Source: Microbacterium sp. W4I4 (GTDB taxonomy: Bacteria; Actinomycetota; Actinomycetes; Actinomycetales; Microbacteriaceae). From it: a stretch of DNA of 64,000 nt. The notes beneath the pieces are model-generated. The model worked only from the letters and a program-made list of their open reading frames with translations, did not search any database and was not told the origin of the DNA. Both the position numbers and the translations under genes were made by a program. Positions 25,534-34,434 of this stretch are shown in pieces (the stretch's first letter is position 1; each line of letters begins with the position of its first letter). Where the stretch lies: the NCBI RefSeq assembly GCF_030816235.1, contig NZ_JAUSXT010000001.1:2542001-2606000 (forward strand), in the 5' to 3' direction.

Positions 25534-25539
25534 TAGTGT
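25534..25539 (+). promoter_or_regulatory. -10 element TAGTGT of znuA, leaderless
   Basis: TAGTGT, then 7 nt, then ATG at 25547. No Shine-Dalgarno sequence lies between. Confidence 0.55.
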
Positions 25540-25546
25540 CCAACGC

Positions 25547-26545
25547 ATGCACAAACGCCTCGCCGCCCTCGCGCTCGCCGCAGCCTCCGTCGCCGTCCTC
25601 TCCGGATGCTCCACTACCGCACCGGCGAGCAGTGCGGACGGCACCGTCCAGGTGATCGCGTCGACCAACGTCTACGGGTCCCTCGCCGCCGCGATCGGCG
25701 GAGACCGCGTCACGGTCACGAGCCTGATCGACTCGGCCGCGAAGGATCCGCACTCCTACGAGGCCACCGCGCGCGACCGCCTCGCCGTGCAGGGCGCCGA
25801 CCTCGTGATCGAGAACGGCGGCGGCTACGACTCGTTCATGGAGCAGCTGCGTGACGGCTCGGATGCCAAGGTCATCACCGCCGCCGAGTCGGCCCACGAC
25901 TTCCCGGGCGCAGCGGACGAGCACGCCGACGAGCATGCGGATGAGCACGCCGACGAGCACGCGGGTGAAACCGCCGAGGAGCACGCCGAGCACGCCGACG
26001 AGCACGACCACGCCCACATCGAGGGCTTCAACGAGCACGTCTGGTTCGATCCGCACACCATCTCCCACGTCGCCGAGCAGATCACGACCGATCTGACCGA
26101 GCTCGACCCGGCGGGCAAGGCCGACTTCGCCGCCAACGCGAAGAAGCTGACCGACGACCTGGAGGCGATCGAGGGCGAGCTCGAGACGCTGCACGGCAAG
26201 CTCGAGGGCACCCCGGTGTTCATCACCGAGCCTCTTCCCGGCCGCCTCGCTGCAGCGGTCGGGCTCGACGATGTCACCCCCGACGGCTTCGCCTCCGCGG
26301 TCGAGGAGGGCAACGATGTCGCGCCCGCCACTCTGCTCGAGGCGCTCGAGCTCATCAAGGCCGACAAGGTCAGCGCGGTTCTCGCCAACGCCCAAACCGG
26401 AGGCAGCGAGACGAGCCGCGTGGAGGATGCCGCGAAGCAGGCCGGTATCCCCGTGCTGACCTTCAGCGAGCTTCTCGAGCCCGATCAGTCGTACGCTGAG
26501 TGGATGCGCGCCGCGATCTCGGACCTCGCCGCCCTCCACAAGTGA
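25547..26545 (+). CDS. znuA: Zinc ABC transporter substrate-binding lipoprotein
   Basis: 332 residues; lipoprotein signal ending VLSGC (Cys21). Cluster A-I metal-binding protein: metal histidines are expected in KDPHSYE (His69), EHVWFDPHT (His164, His170) and a late acidic residue. Between strands it has the His/Asp/Glu-rich zinc-capturing loop of ZnuA proteins (about 123-157), built from repeated DEHA. It delivers zinc to the permease encoded with it. A Zur box overlaps its promoter and zur lies 4.3 kb downstream. GTGA overlap joins it to znuC. Confidence 0.92.
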   Translation: MHKRLAALALAAASVAVLSGCSTTAPASSADGTVQVIASTNVYGSLAAAIGGDRVTVTSLIDSAAKDPHSYEATARDRLAVQGADLVIENGGGYDSFMEQLRDGSDAKVITAAESAHDFPGAADEHADEHADEHADEHAGETAEEHAEHADEHDHAHIEGFNEHVWFDPHTISHVAEQITTDLTELDPAGKADFAANAKKLTDDLEAIEGELETLHGKLEGTPVFITEPLPGRLAAAVGLDDVTPDGFASAVEEGNDVAPATLLEALELIKADKVSAVLANAQTGGSETSRVEDAAKQAGIPVLTFSELLEPDQSYAEWMRAAISDLAALHK

Positions 26546-27426
26546 GCGGCGGTGAAGTGAGTGGCGGTCCCCAGCTGAAGGACGCCGCACCCCAGCCGGT
26601 CCTGGCGATCGAGGGTGCGGCCCTTCATCGCGACGGCAGCGAACTCTGGTCCCGTCTCGACCTGGAGCTGCAGCCGGGGGAGTTCGTCGCCGTGCTCGGC
26701 CCGTCCGGTTCCGGCAAGACCACTCTGCTGCGCAGCATCCTGGGCCTTCAGCCGCTCTCCGCAGGCAGCATCCGCGTCGCCGGCACCCCCGTGCAGCGCG
26801 GTGACGCGCGCATCGGCTACATCCCCCAGCAGCGACCACTGCCGCCGGAGACCAGTCTGCGCGCCCGCGACCTCGTCGCCCTGGGCGTGAACGGCACCCG
26901 ATTCGGGCTGCCGATCCCGCGCCGCGGCGACCGGGCGCGCGTGGACGCGCTGCTCGAAGGCGTCGGCGCCTCGCACTACGGCGATCGCCCCGTCGGACTC
27001 CTCTCCGGCGGTGAGCAGCAGCGGCTGCGCGTCGGTCAGGCCCTCGCCGATCGTCCTGCCCTGCTGCTGTGCGACGAGCCGCTGTCGAACCTCGATCTCG
27101 CGAATCAGCGCGGCGTGACCGACATCATCGACCGTGAGCGGCGCGAGAACGGCACCGCCGTGCTGTTCGTCACCCACGACATCAACCCGATCCTCGATCG
27201 CGTCGACCGCATCCTCTACATCGCCGGCGGACGCTTCCTGCTCGGCACGCCCGAAGAGGTGCTGCAGACACACGTGCTCAGCCGGCTCTACGGCACCCCG
27301 GTGTTCGTGTTCCGGGCGGGTGGCCGGCTGGTCGTCGTCGGAGTGCCGGATGCCGAGACGCATCACGAACACGACGGCGAGGAGCCGATCACGACGAGCA
27401 CCATCACCCCCGGCGGCCACGCGTGA
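26542..27426 (+). CDS. znuC: Zinc ABC transporter ATP-binding protein
   Basis: 294 residues with Walker A GPSGSGKTT, signature LSGGEQQRLRVGQAL, Walker B LLLCDEPLSNLD and VTHDINP. A C-terminal His/Asp/Glu stretch (ETHHEHDGEE) may bind metal. The GTG start chosen here forms a 4-bp GTGA overlap with the znuA stop; an upstream ATG at 26500 lies within znuA. Drives zinc import with the permease that follows. Confidence 0.9.
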   Translation: MSGGEVSGGPQLKDAAPQPVLAIEGAALHRDGSELWSRLDLELQPGEFVAVLGPSGSGKTTLLRSILGLQPLSAGSIRVAGTPVQRGDARIGYIPQQRPLPPETSLRARDLVALGVNGTRFGLPIPRRGDRARVDALLEGVGASHYGDRPVGLLSGGEQQRLRVGQALADRPALLLCDEPLSNLDLANQRGVTDIIDRERRENGTAVLFVTHDINPILDRVDRILYIAGGRFLLGTPEEVLQTHVLSRLYGTPVFVFRAGGRLVVVGVPDAETHHEHDGEEPITTSTITPGGHA

Positions 27427-28277
27427 ACCCGCTGGTCGACTGGGGCGACGTCTTCTCCTTCCAGGACTACGGGCAGCTGCTCGCCCTGCTGTCGAACTCG
27501 CTGATCGCCGGTGCGGTGCTGGGCCTGGTGGGCGGGCTGATCAGCACGTTCATCATGCAGCGCGACCTGGCCTTCGCCGTGCACGGCGTGAGCGAGCTGT
27601 CCTTCGCGGGCGCGGCTGCCGCCCTGCTGTTCGGCGGCAGCGTGGTGGTCGGGTCGATCGGCGGAGCTCTGATCGCGGCGATCCTGATCGGCGTGCTCGG
27701 GGCGCGCGCCCGCGACCGCAATTCGATCGTCGGCGTGCTGATGCCGTTCGGACTGGGCCTCGGCATCCTGTTCCTCTCCCTCTACGAGGGCCGCAGCGCC
27801 AACCGTTTCGGCCTGCTCACCGGGCAGATCGTCTCGGTCTCAAGCCCCGACCTCGGCTGGCTGATCGGCATCAGCGTGGTCGTGCTGGTGGGGCTCCTGC
27901 TGATGTGGAACCCACTGCGCTTCGACTCCCTGGACCCCGAGTCCGCGGCCGCGCGCGGCGTGCCCACTCGGGCCGTGAGCCTGGCGTTCATGGTGCTGCT
28001 CGGCCTGATCGTCGCGGTGAGCGTGCACATCATCGGCGCCCTGCTCGTGATGGCGCTGCTGGTGACCCCGGCTGCCGCGGCCACCCGATTGTCGGCGGGG
28101 CCGGTCGCCGTTCCGGTGCTGGCGGCGCTGTTCGGATTCGTGTCCGCGGTCGGCGGCATCCTGCTGGCCCTGGCGGGCACCCTTCCGGTCAGCCCGTACA
28201 TCACGACGATCTCGTTCCTCATCTACGGCGGATGCTGGATCGCGCAGCGCATCCGCACCCGCATCCGCCGCGTCTGA
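27423..28277 (+). CDS. znuB: Zinc ABC transporter permease
   Basis: 284 residues, eight or nine membrane helices, ABC-3 metal permease family (MQRDLAFAVHGVSELSFAGAA, typical ATP-binding-subunit contact and metal path). GTG start in a GTGA overlap with znuC. Last gene of znuABC. Confidence 0.92.
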   Translation: MNPLVDWGDVFSFQDYGQLLALLSNSLIAGAVLGLVGGLISTFIMQRDLAFAVHGVSELSFAGAAAALLFGGSVVVGSIGGALIAAILIGVLGARARDRNSIVGVLMPFGLGLGILFLSLYEGRSANRFGLLTGQIVSVSSPDLGWLIGISVVVLVGLLLMWNPLRFDSLDPESAAARGVPTRAVSLAFMVLLGLIVAVSVHIIGALLVMALLVTPAAAATRLSAGPVAVPVLAALFGFVSAVGGILLALAGTLPVSPYITTISFLIYGGCWIAQRIRTRIRRV

Positions 28278-28374
28278 GGGTCGCACCGAAAGGGCGGCAT
28301 CTCGTCCCCATGCCGGGGCTCGGGGTGACATCATTGTCAGTCGGGGGCAGGCTTCTTTCAGAAAGGTGGCGTTC

Positions 28375-29760
28375 GTGAGCGACTCGCACGAGCCGGACAA
28401 CGCACAGAACGGTGATTTCTTCGATCAGCTGCTGACCGCAGCGCCGAAGGATCACGCGTCATTCACGCAGGCGTTCCGCGGGTACGACAAGGCGGAGGTG
28501 GATGCTGCGCTCGCGACGATGCGCGACCAGCTGGCGCGTCTGAGCACCGACCGCGAGGGCACGGATTCGCGCCACCGCGAGTCGCTGGACGCGCTGCGCG
28601 CCGAGAACGAGCGCGCGCTCGCCGATGCGATGGCCCAGCACGACGCCCGCGTCGCCCGTCTGGAAGATGAGCTGGCCGCCGCCCGCGCGCAGGCCGATGA
28701 CGCCGCCTCGCAGGTGAGCACGCTCGCCTCGGAGCTGAGCGATGCCCCGCGGGGTGAGGACGCCCCGCAGAGTCGCCAGCAGTTCGAGGCGGTGCTGCGC
28801 GTGGCCGAGGAGCAGGCGAGCGTGCTGATCCAGAACGCCGCCACGCAGGCCGAGCGGCTGCTCGACGCCGCCCGCGAGGAGGCCGACAACAAGCGGTCCG
28901 AGCTCGCCGCCGACGTCGCCCGCATCACTGCTCAGGCTCAGCACGATGCCGACCAGGTGCGCCTGAAGATCGACACCGAGCTCACCGCGCACGAGGCGCG
29001 CCTGGAGCGCGAGTCGTCGCACGCCGCCGAGAGGGTCACCCAGGCCGAGCAGGAGGCCGCGACCGTCCGCACCGAGGCCGAGAAGGGCGCGGCGGCGCTG
29101 CGTTCCATGGTCACCCGTGAGACGACCGACCTGCGCTCGGACGCCGAGCGCGAGGTGCGGGAGATGAACGCCCGCGTGCTGGAGTTCGAGGAGACCCTCA
29201 CCCGTCGACAGGATGACGCGCAGCAGGAGTTCCTGGTGCTGCACAACCAGGCCGTCGCGCACGCCGAGCGCATCACGACGGATGCCAACGAGCAGGTGTC
29301 CGCATCACTGGAGCACGCGCAGCGCATCTCGTCGAAGGCCGATGACTACGAGCGTCTGATGCGCTCGCAGGCGCAGGCCATCGAGGCCGAGGCGCAGGTG
29401 AAATCCCGCGAGACGCTCGAGCGGGCGCGCGCCAAGGCGCAGAAGATCATCGAGTCGGTCACCGGCCACGCCACCGGCGCCCTCCGCGACGCCGAGGACC
29501 GCACGCGTCAGTTGCGCTGGCAGCAGCAGCAGCTGAACAGCTTCATGGCGGAGGTGCGCGAGCTGATCCGCCCTGAGGGCGTGCTCGCCGCTCCGGCGTC
29601 GGAGGCCTCGGCCGCGGCATCCGATGAGGAAGACGTCGATGCCGAGCTGGATGCCCTCCTCGACGAGCCCGAGATCGCCGACGAGGACGACGACGAGCCC
29701 GAGCTCGCCGCCGAGGACGACGGCGACGCTGAAGACGAAGACGAGGACGCGGAGGCGTAG
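28375..29760 (+). CDS. DivIVA-like coiled-coil protein
   Basis: 461 residues. FTQAFRGYDKAEVDAALATM near residue 30 matches the DivIVA domain, which binds curved membrane at poles and septa. The next 330 residues are almost unbroken coiled coil rich in Ala, Glu and Arg; the tail is strongly acidic (DDDEPELAAEDDGDAEDEDE). No membrane segment. It resembles accessory DivIVA-domain proteins rather than Wag31 itself, which is shorter and sits beside cell-wall genes. Two GTG starts are possible (28366, 28375); the second has GAAAGG at better spacing. It lies between znuB and zur on the same strand; a link to zinc is not evident. Confidence 0.7.
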   Translation: MSDSHEPDNAQNGDFFDQLLTAAPKDHASFTQAFRGYDKAEVDAALATMRDQLARLSTDREGTDSRHRESLDALRAENERALADAMAQHDARVARLEDELAAARAQADDAASQVSTLASELSDAPRGEDAPQSRQQFEAVLRVAEEQASVLIQNAATQAERLLDAAREEADNKRSELAADVARITAQAQHDADQVRLKIDTELTAHEARLERESSHAAERVTQAEQEAATVRTEAEKGAAALRSMVTRETTDLRSDAEREVREMNARVLEFEETLTRRQDDAQQEFLVLHNQAVAHAERITTDANEQVSASLEHAQRISSKADDYERLMRSQAQAIEAEAQVKSRETLERARAKAQKIIESVTGHATGALRDAEDRTRQLRWQQQQLNSFMAEVRELIRPEGVLAAPASEASAAASDEEDVDAELDALLDEPEIADEDDDEPELAAEDDGDAEDEDEDAEA

Positions 29761-29772
29761 TCCCTGATTCGA

Positions 29773-29811
29773 CGACTTCCCGGGCTCGCTGCGTGCGCGC
29801 CCGGGAAGTCG
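29773..29811 (+). terminator. 13-bp perfect stem after the coiled-coil gene
   Basis: CGACTTCCCGGGC (29773-29785) and GCCCGGGAAGTCG (29799-29811) are exact complements with a 13-nt loop, 12 bp after the stop. There is no T-run, so it may be a weak or Rho-assisted terminator. Confidence 0.65.
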
Positions 29812-29859
29812 CGCCTTCGGGCCCCGCAGACGGGCGGAGCCTCTCACAGGCTCCCGGCC

Positions 29860-29865
29860 TAGACT
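29860..29865 (+). promoter_or_regulatory. -10 element TAGACT of zur, leaderless
   Basis: TAGACT followed by 6 nt and ATG at 29872; no separate Shine-Dalgarno spacing is possible if transcription starts at the ATG. Confidence 0.55.
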
Positions 29866-29871
29866 CGGAGC

Positions 29872-30285
29872 ATGGCTCAGCGGAACACCTGGCAGCGTGA
29901 ACGCGTGCGCGACGCGCTCACGGACGCGCCAGGGTTCGTGAGTGCGCAGACCCTGCACGCCGACCTGCGACAGGCGAACACCGGCATCGGACTCGCCACC
30001 GTGTACCGAGCCCTGGCCGGTCTCGCGGCGACCGGCGAGGCAGACTCGCTGCAGAGCCCGGAAGGCGAGGCGCTGTACCGCGCCTGCGCCACGCAGGGCC
30101 ACCACCACCACCTGATCTGCCGCTCCTGCGGGAAGGCCGTCGAGATCGAGGCGAAGGACGTCGAGCAGTGGGCGCAGCGCGTCGCCGCCCAGCACGGCTT
30201 CCGCGACCCCGAGCACGTGGTCGACATCTTCGGCCTGTGCGCGGAGTGCGCCGACCGCCGCGACCGCGCAGGAGCGGACGAGTGA
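29872..30285 (+). CDS. zur: Zinc uptake regulator, Fur family
   Basis: 137 residues. Winged helix with recognition region GIGLATVYRALAGLAATGEAD; sensor histidines HHHH (77-80); structural zinc site CRSCG (Cys83, Cys86) with GLCAEC (Cys123, Cys126). In the same block as znuABC with a Zur box, so Zur fits better than Fur or PerR. When zinc-loaded it would repress znuA. Its TGA overlaps the next GTG, linking it to a permease gene. No clear Zur box lies before zur itself. Confidence 0.88.
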   Translation: MAQRNTWQRERVRDALTDAPGFVSAQTLHADLRQANTGIGLATVYRALAGLAATGEADSLQSPEGEALYRACATQGHHHHLICRSCGKAVEIEAKDVEQWAQRVAAQHGFRDPEHVVDIFGLCAECADRRDRAGADE

Positions 30286-31331
30286 CCTCAGCCCCGGTCC
30301 GTGCGGCGCCGCCCTCCGGTGCGCCGCATGCGCATCGGCATCCGCCGCGTCGAGTGCCGATCGGCACCGCGCTGGCCGTCGGCATCGGCATCGTCGCCGT
30401 CCTCGTGCTCATCGACGTCCTGGCCCCGAGCCTGTTCCCGAAGGCGCTGCCGGATCGCGCGCAGGACGGACTGACCCTCTCACTGAGCGTGCTCATCGAG
30501 GCCCTGCCCTGGGTGATCCTCGGGGTCGTGCTGTCGATCGTGGTGCAGGTGTGGCTGCCGTCGGATGCCGTGCAGCGCTGGCTGCCGCGCAACGCCTGGC
30601 TGCGTCGCGCGGTGCTGTCGCTGCTGGGCATGTTCATCCCCGTGTGCGAGTGCGGCAACGTGCCCTTCGCGCGCGGACTGATGATGCGCGGGCTCGCACC
30701 CGCCGAGGCGATGACCTTCCTCGTCGCCGCCCCCATCGTCAACCCGATCGTCATCCTCACCACGCACGCCGCGTTCGGCTGGGACGGCGGCATCCTCGTC
30801 GCGCGTCTGGTCGGCGGCTACCTGATCGCGAACCTCATCGGCTGGATCTACAGCCGCCACTCCGACCCGCAGTCGCTGCTGACCGCGCGCTTCGTAGAGA
30901 CCTGCGAGCAGGCCGCCCACGAGCCCGGGTCGCCGGTGCGGCGCAGCCTGGTCCACTTCCTCGTCGAACTGCGTGCCGTGATGCCCGCCCTCGTGATCGG
31001 CTCGGCACTGGCCGGCGCCGTGCAGGTGCTCGTCCCGCGCGATGTGCTGCTGGCGATCGGATCGAACCCGGTGCTCTCCATCCTGGCGATGGTGGCCCTG
31101 GCGATGACGGTCGCGATCTGCTCCAACGTCGACGCGTTCTTCGCGCTGTCGTTCGCCTCCACCTTCTCCTCCGGTGCGATCATCGCGTTCCTGCTGGTCG
31201 GCCCGCTGGTCGACGTGAAGATGCTCGCGTTGCTGCGCACCACCTTCACCGGGCGGGTGCTCGCCGGCCTCGTCGCCATCGTGGTGCTCGCCGCGAGCGC
31301 CATCGGGATCGGGGTGAACGTCCTTGGCTGA
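30282..31331 (+). CDS. DUF318 (YraQ/ArsP-type) permease
   Basis: 349 residues, eight or more helices. FIPVCECGNVPFARGLMMRG carries the Cys-x-Cys-Gly motif of the PF03773 permeases, and CSNVDAFFALSFASTFSSGA is the matching second repeat. Family members export organo-arsenicals or act with a DUF1980 partner, as here (next gene). GTG start in a GTGA overlap with zur. Context suggests a link to zinc; the transported species is unknown. Confidence 0.8.
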   Translation: MTSAPVRAAPPSGAPHAHRHPPRRVPIGTALAVGIGIVAVLVLIDVLAPSLFPKALPDRAQDGLTLSLSVLIEALPWVILGVVLSIVVQVWLPSDAVQRWLPRNAWLRRAVLSLLGMFIPVCECGNVPFARGLMMRGLAPAEAMTFLVAAPIVNPIVILTTHAAFGWDGGILVARLVGGYLIANLIGWIYSRHSDPQSLLTARFVETCEQAAHEPGSPVRRSLVHFLVELRAVMPALVIGSALAGAVQVLVPRDVLLAIGSNPVLSILAMVALAMTVAICSNVDAFFALSFASTFSSGAIIAFLLVGPLVDVKMLALLRTTFTGRVLAGLVAIVVLAASAIGIGVNVLG

Positions 31332-32100
31332 TCCCCACGCGCCCAGTCGTGCTCACACCCTCGCCGCCCGCTGGCTGGGCGTGGGACTGGCGACCGTGAT
31401 CTCGGTCGTGACGCTCGGCCTGGGCGTCACCGGACGGCTCACCCTGTACATCAGCCCCGACACGGTCTGGTTCGCCTGCGTCGCCGCTGCGGTCACGCTG
31501 GTCATCGCGGTGTGGTCGTGCATGCTTCCGCTCGGCACGGAGGGCGATCACGACCATGATCACGGCGCCGCCGCGACCGGGCCGCATGCCGTGCGGCATC
31601 GGATGCTGCAGACCGCCGCCGTCGTGAGCGGCGGCGTCATCGCATCCGTCGTGGTCCTCGCCGCGCTCGTGCTGCCCCCGGCATCCCTCTCCGCCCAGCT
31701 GGCCATGTCGCGGGCCGGCGAGGTGCCGGTGCTGTTCGCCGGGGCCGACGACGTCACGCTCGGCGTCGCCGACACCACCACCTTCGGCGTCGGCGACTGG
31801 GCGAGCGCCTTCGCCACCGCCACCCGCCCCGAGAACTACGACGGCGCGTCGGTCACGCTGACCGGCTTCGTCACCCCCGGCAAGGGGGATGCCGTCGGCC
31901 TCACCCGCATGACCATCACGCACTGCGTGATCGACGCGCAGCCCGCGACCGTGCCGCTCGGCGGGGTCACCGAGAAGTACTCCACCGGCCAGTGGGTCGA
32001 GGTGACCGGCACCGTGCGCGCCGAAGGCGACGGCACGCTGCGCGTCGAGCCGACCTCGGTGAAGAAGATCGCCGAGCCGAAGGATCCGTATGAGTACTGA
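31324..32100 (+). CDS. TIGR03943/DUF1980 membrane protein
   Basis: 258 residues: three or four N-terminal helices, a His-rich cytoplasmic-loop motif (GDHDHDHG), then an extracytoplasmic beta domain (ENYDGASVTLTGFVTPGKGD ... WVEVTGTVRAEGDG) typical of DUF1980. It is the usual partner of the DUF318 permease, whose gene it overlaps by 8 bp with a TTG start. The HDHDH stretch would suit metal binding. Role in zinc handling is inferred from neighbours only. Confidence 0.78.
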   Translation: MADPHAPSRAHTLAARWLGVGLATVISVVTLGLGVTGRLTLYISPDTVWFACVAAAVTLVIAVWSCMLPLGTEGDHDHDHGAAATGPHAVRHRMLQTAAVVSGGVIASVVVLAALVLPPASLSAQLAMSRAGEVPVLFAGADDVTLGVADTTTFGVGDWASAFATATRPENYDGASVTLTGFVTPGKGDAVGLTRMTITHCVIDAQPATVPLGGVTEKYSTGQWVEVTGTVRAEGDGTLRVEPTSVKKIAEPKDPYEY

Positions 32101-33748
32101 CGGATCGGGTGACGGCACGCCCCTCACCCGCGCTCAGCTGCGCGCGCTCCGCGCGGCCGAAGAGGCCGCCGAGGCACCGGAGGCACCCGCGCAGCATCCG
32201 GTCGCCCAGGAACCTCAGCATCCGGTTCCGCCGGTGCCGCTGCCCACGACCCCGGTCCAGGTCCCCGCGGCCCCGACCGACCCTGCTCCGCGCGCTGCTG
32301 TGCCCGCACCGGAAGCCCCCGCCCGCCCAGCCCCCGATTCGCACTCCGCAGAGGATCCGGCACGCCCACCCCGCCGCCTGCGGGACCGCCGCTTCACCCT
32401 CACGCTGCTGTCGGTGCTCGGCGTGCTCGCCCTGGTCGTCGCCGTGCTCGGAGTCGTGAGCCTCACTCAGGGTCCGCGCATCGCGCAGGTGCAGGTCAAC
32501 GCGCAGCAGGCGATCGAGACCTCCGGCAGCCGGCTGATCCTCAGCGCGAATCAGCGGCTGGAGCCGGTGGATGCCGAGCAGGTCACCGTCACGCCTGCCG
32601 TGCCGTTCACCGTGGACGCGGCGGGGCGCAGCATCGGCATCCGCTTCACCGTTCCCCTGAACGACGAGACGAAGTACACCGTCTCGGTCAAGGACGCGGC
32701 AGCCACCGGAGGCGGTCCGACCGCCGATCTGACGACGAGCTTCACCACCCCGGCCTCGCACATCCTGCTGCTGCAGCGCTCCGCCGACGGTGACGACAAG
32801 ATCTTCACCACCGACCTCGCCGGAAAGCGTGCGAGGCCCGTCTTCGCGCATCCGAAGATCGACGACTACCGCGCCACCTCGACCCTGCTGGTCGTCGTCG
32901 TCGAAGAGGACGACGGCTCGCACCTGCTGGTGATGAACCGCGACGGGTCGGGCGAGCACGAGCTGAAGCTCCCCGGCGAGGGATACGTCTCGTCGGTGCA
33001 GGTGTCGGACCGTGGCAACCTCGTCGGCTACAGCTACTCCGACCGCGAGCTCACCGAGACCTCCGGCCGCGCCAGCGTCCTGGTCACCCAGTCGCTCAGC
33101 GGCACGGGCAAGCCGAGCATCGTGCAGGTCGACGGCAAGGAGGCCAGCGTCGCGGAATGGCAGTTCGTCCCCGACTCGTCCTCGCTGCTGTTCATCGACT
33201 TCAACGGCGCTCTGGGCGTGGAGGATCGCAGCACGGATGCCGGAGTGAAGCCCATGGGCATCGCCGCCAGCATCCTCGGCGTCAGCCGCGGCACCTACAC
33301 GGCGATCGTCGAACGCTCCGACGGAAGCATCGTGCAGCTGGACCTCACCAGCGGCGAGGAGTCGGCGCTGCCGGCATCCGACCCCGACTACGGCGACGCC
33401 GACACCATCGTCCCGTTCCCCGGAGGCACGCTGCGGCACATCGTCCAGCGCGACGCCGACGGCATGCCGACCGGGCAGGCGGTCGTGCGGGTGGGCGACA
33501 AGGGCGCGGCGAACCTGGTCACCGAGGTCAGCGGCGCGGATGCCATCCTGCAGACCTGCGTGTCGCCGAGCGGTCAGTACGCGGCGATCGTGGTCGCACC
33601 CGACCTGCCCGACAACCCCTACGACACGCTGCAGCTGCCGCTGCCCACCACGCTGCACACCCAGCTGATCGAGCTCGACGGCGACCGTGAGCTGCCCGTC
33701 CTCAGCGGATTCGACATCTCCTGGTGCGGGCAGGCGCCGCAGCCGTGA
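32090..33748 (+). CDS. Membrane-anchored propeller-like protein, unknown function
   Basis: 552 residues. An N-terminal Pro/Ala-rich cytoplasmic region (1-95), one membrane helix (about 101-125, LTLLSVLGVLALVVAVLGVV), an Ig-like beta domain (about 130-220), then beta-rich repeats with Asp-Gly turns consistent with a TolB/WD-type propeller (SADGDDKIFTTDLAGKR, MNRDGSGEHELKLPGEG). I do not recognise a named family. ATG overlaps the previous gene by 11 bp and its stop overlaps the glycosylase GTG. Confidence 0.6.
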   Translation: MSTDGSGDGTPLTRAQLRALRAAEEAAEAPEAPAQHPVAQEPQHPVPPVPLPTTPVQVPAAPTDPAPRAAVPAPEAPARPAPDSHSAEDPARPPRRLRDRRFTLTLLSVLGVLALVVAVLGVVSLTQGPRIAQVQVNAQQAIETSGSRLILSANQRLEPVDAEQVTVTPAVPFTVDAAGRSIGIRFTVPLNDETKYTVSVKDAAATGGGPTADLTTSFTTPASHILLLQRSADGDDKIFTTDLAGKRARPVFAHPKIDDYRATSTLLVVVVEEDDGSHLLVMNRDGSGEHELKLPGEGYVSSVQVSDRGNLVGYSYSDRELTETSGRASVLVTQSLSGTGKPSIVQVDGKEASVAEWQFVPDSSSLLFIDFNGALGVEDRSTDAGVKPMGIAASILGVSRGTYTAIVERSDGSIVQLDLTSGEESALPASDPDYGDADTIVPFPGGTLRHIVQRDADGMPTGQAVVRVGDKGAANLVTEVSGADAILQTCVSPSGQYAAIVVAPDLPDNPYDTLQLPLPTTLHTQLIELDGDRELPVLSGFDISWCGQAPQP

Positions 33749-34428
33749 CCGGCCTGCGTCCCGTGCAGCGCGCAGACCTGATGGGTCTGCCGCTGCAGGT
33801 CGCGCCGCGTCTGCTCGGCGCCACCCTGTCGACCTCGGTCGACGGCGTCGAGACGCACCTGCGCATCACCGAGGTCGAGGCGTATCACGGCAAGGGCACC
33901 GGCGACGTGCCCGACCCCGGCTCGCACGCACGGATGGGACCCACCGCCCGCAACGCCACGATGTGGGGCGAGCCCGGGCATCTCTACGTGTACCTGAGCC
34001 ACGGCATCCACTCGTGCGTCAACGTCGTGTGCGGACCCGAGGGCGAGGCAGGAGGAATCCTGCTGCGCGCCGGCGAAGTGGTTCGCGGGGTGGATGCCGC
34101 CGCCGAGCGCCGTGGCGTCGCGCTGCCTCTCGGACGCACCGCGCTGCGCGACCTGGCCCGCGGGCCGGGGAGGCTCGGTCAGGCGGTCGGCCTGCGGCAC
34201 GCGCTGCACGACGGCATCGACATCGCCTCGGGTGCGGAGATGAACGGCGCCGTCGCGCGCCTGCTGCTGGACGACCAGGTCCAGGACGTCTCAGCCGGTC
34301 CGCGCGTGGGCGTGGCAGGGCTCGCCGGCACCATGGCGTTCCCGTGGCGGTTCTGGATCACGGGTGATCCGACCGTCTCGCCGTTCCGGTGGGGACGCGG
34401 CGCCGCCGAGGCCGCACTCGGACTCTGA
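33745..34428 (+). CDS. mpg: 3-methyladenine DNA glycosylase (AAG/MPG family)
   Basis: Removes alkylated purines such as 3-methyladenine in base excision repair. 227 residues; the catalytic block LRITEVEAYHGKGTGDVPDP holds the general-base Glu, SHARMGPTARNATMWGEPGH and YVYLSHGIHSCVNVV are family signatures. GTG start in a GTGA overlap; an ATG at 33724 lies within the previous gene. Last gene of the run beginning at zur. Confidence 0.9.
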   Translation: MTGLRPVQRADLMGLPLQVAPRLLGATLSTSVDGVETHLRITEVEAYHGKGTGDVPDPGSHARMGPTARNATMWGEPGHLYVYLSHGIHSCVNVVCGPEGEAGGILLRAGEVVRGVDAAAERRGVALPLGRTALRDLARGPGRLGQAVGLRHALHDGIDIASGAEMNGAVARLLLDDQVQDVSAGPRVGVAGLAGTMAFPWRFWITGDPTVSPFRWGRGAAEAALGL

Positions 34429-34434
34429 GCCGGC

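Noticed and set aside
25910..26020. DNA repeat of the GACGAGCACGCC type
   Set aside because: It encodes the His/Glu-rich metal loop typical of ZnuA and is explained by the protein.
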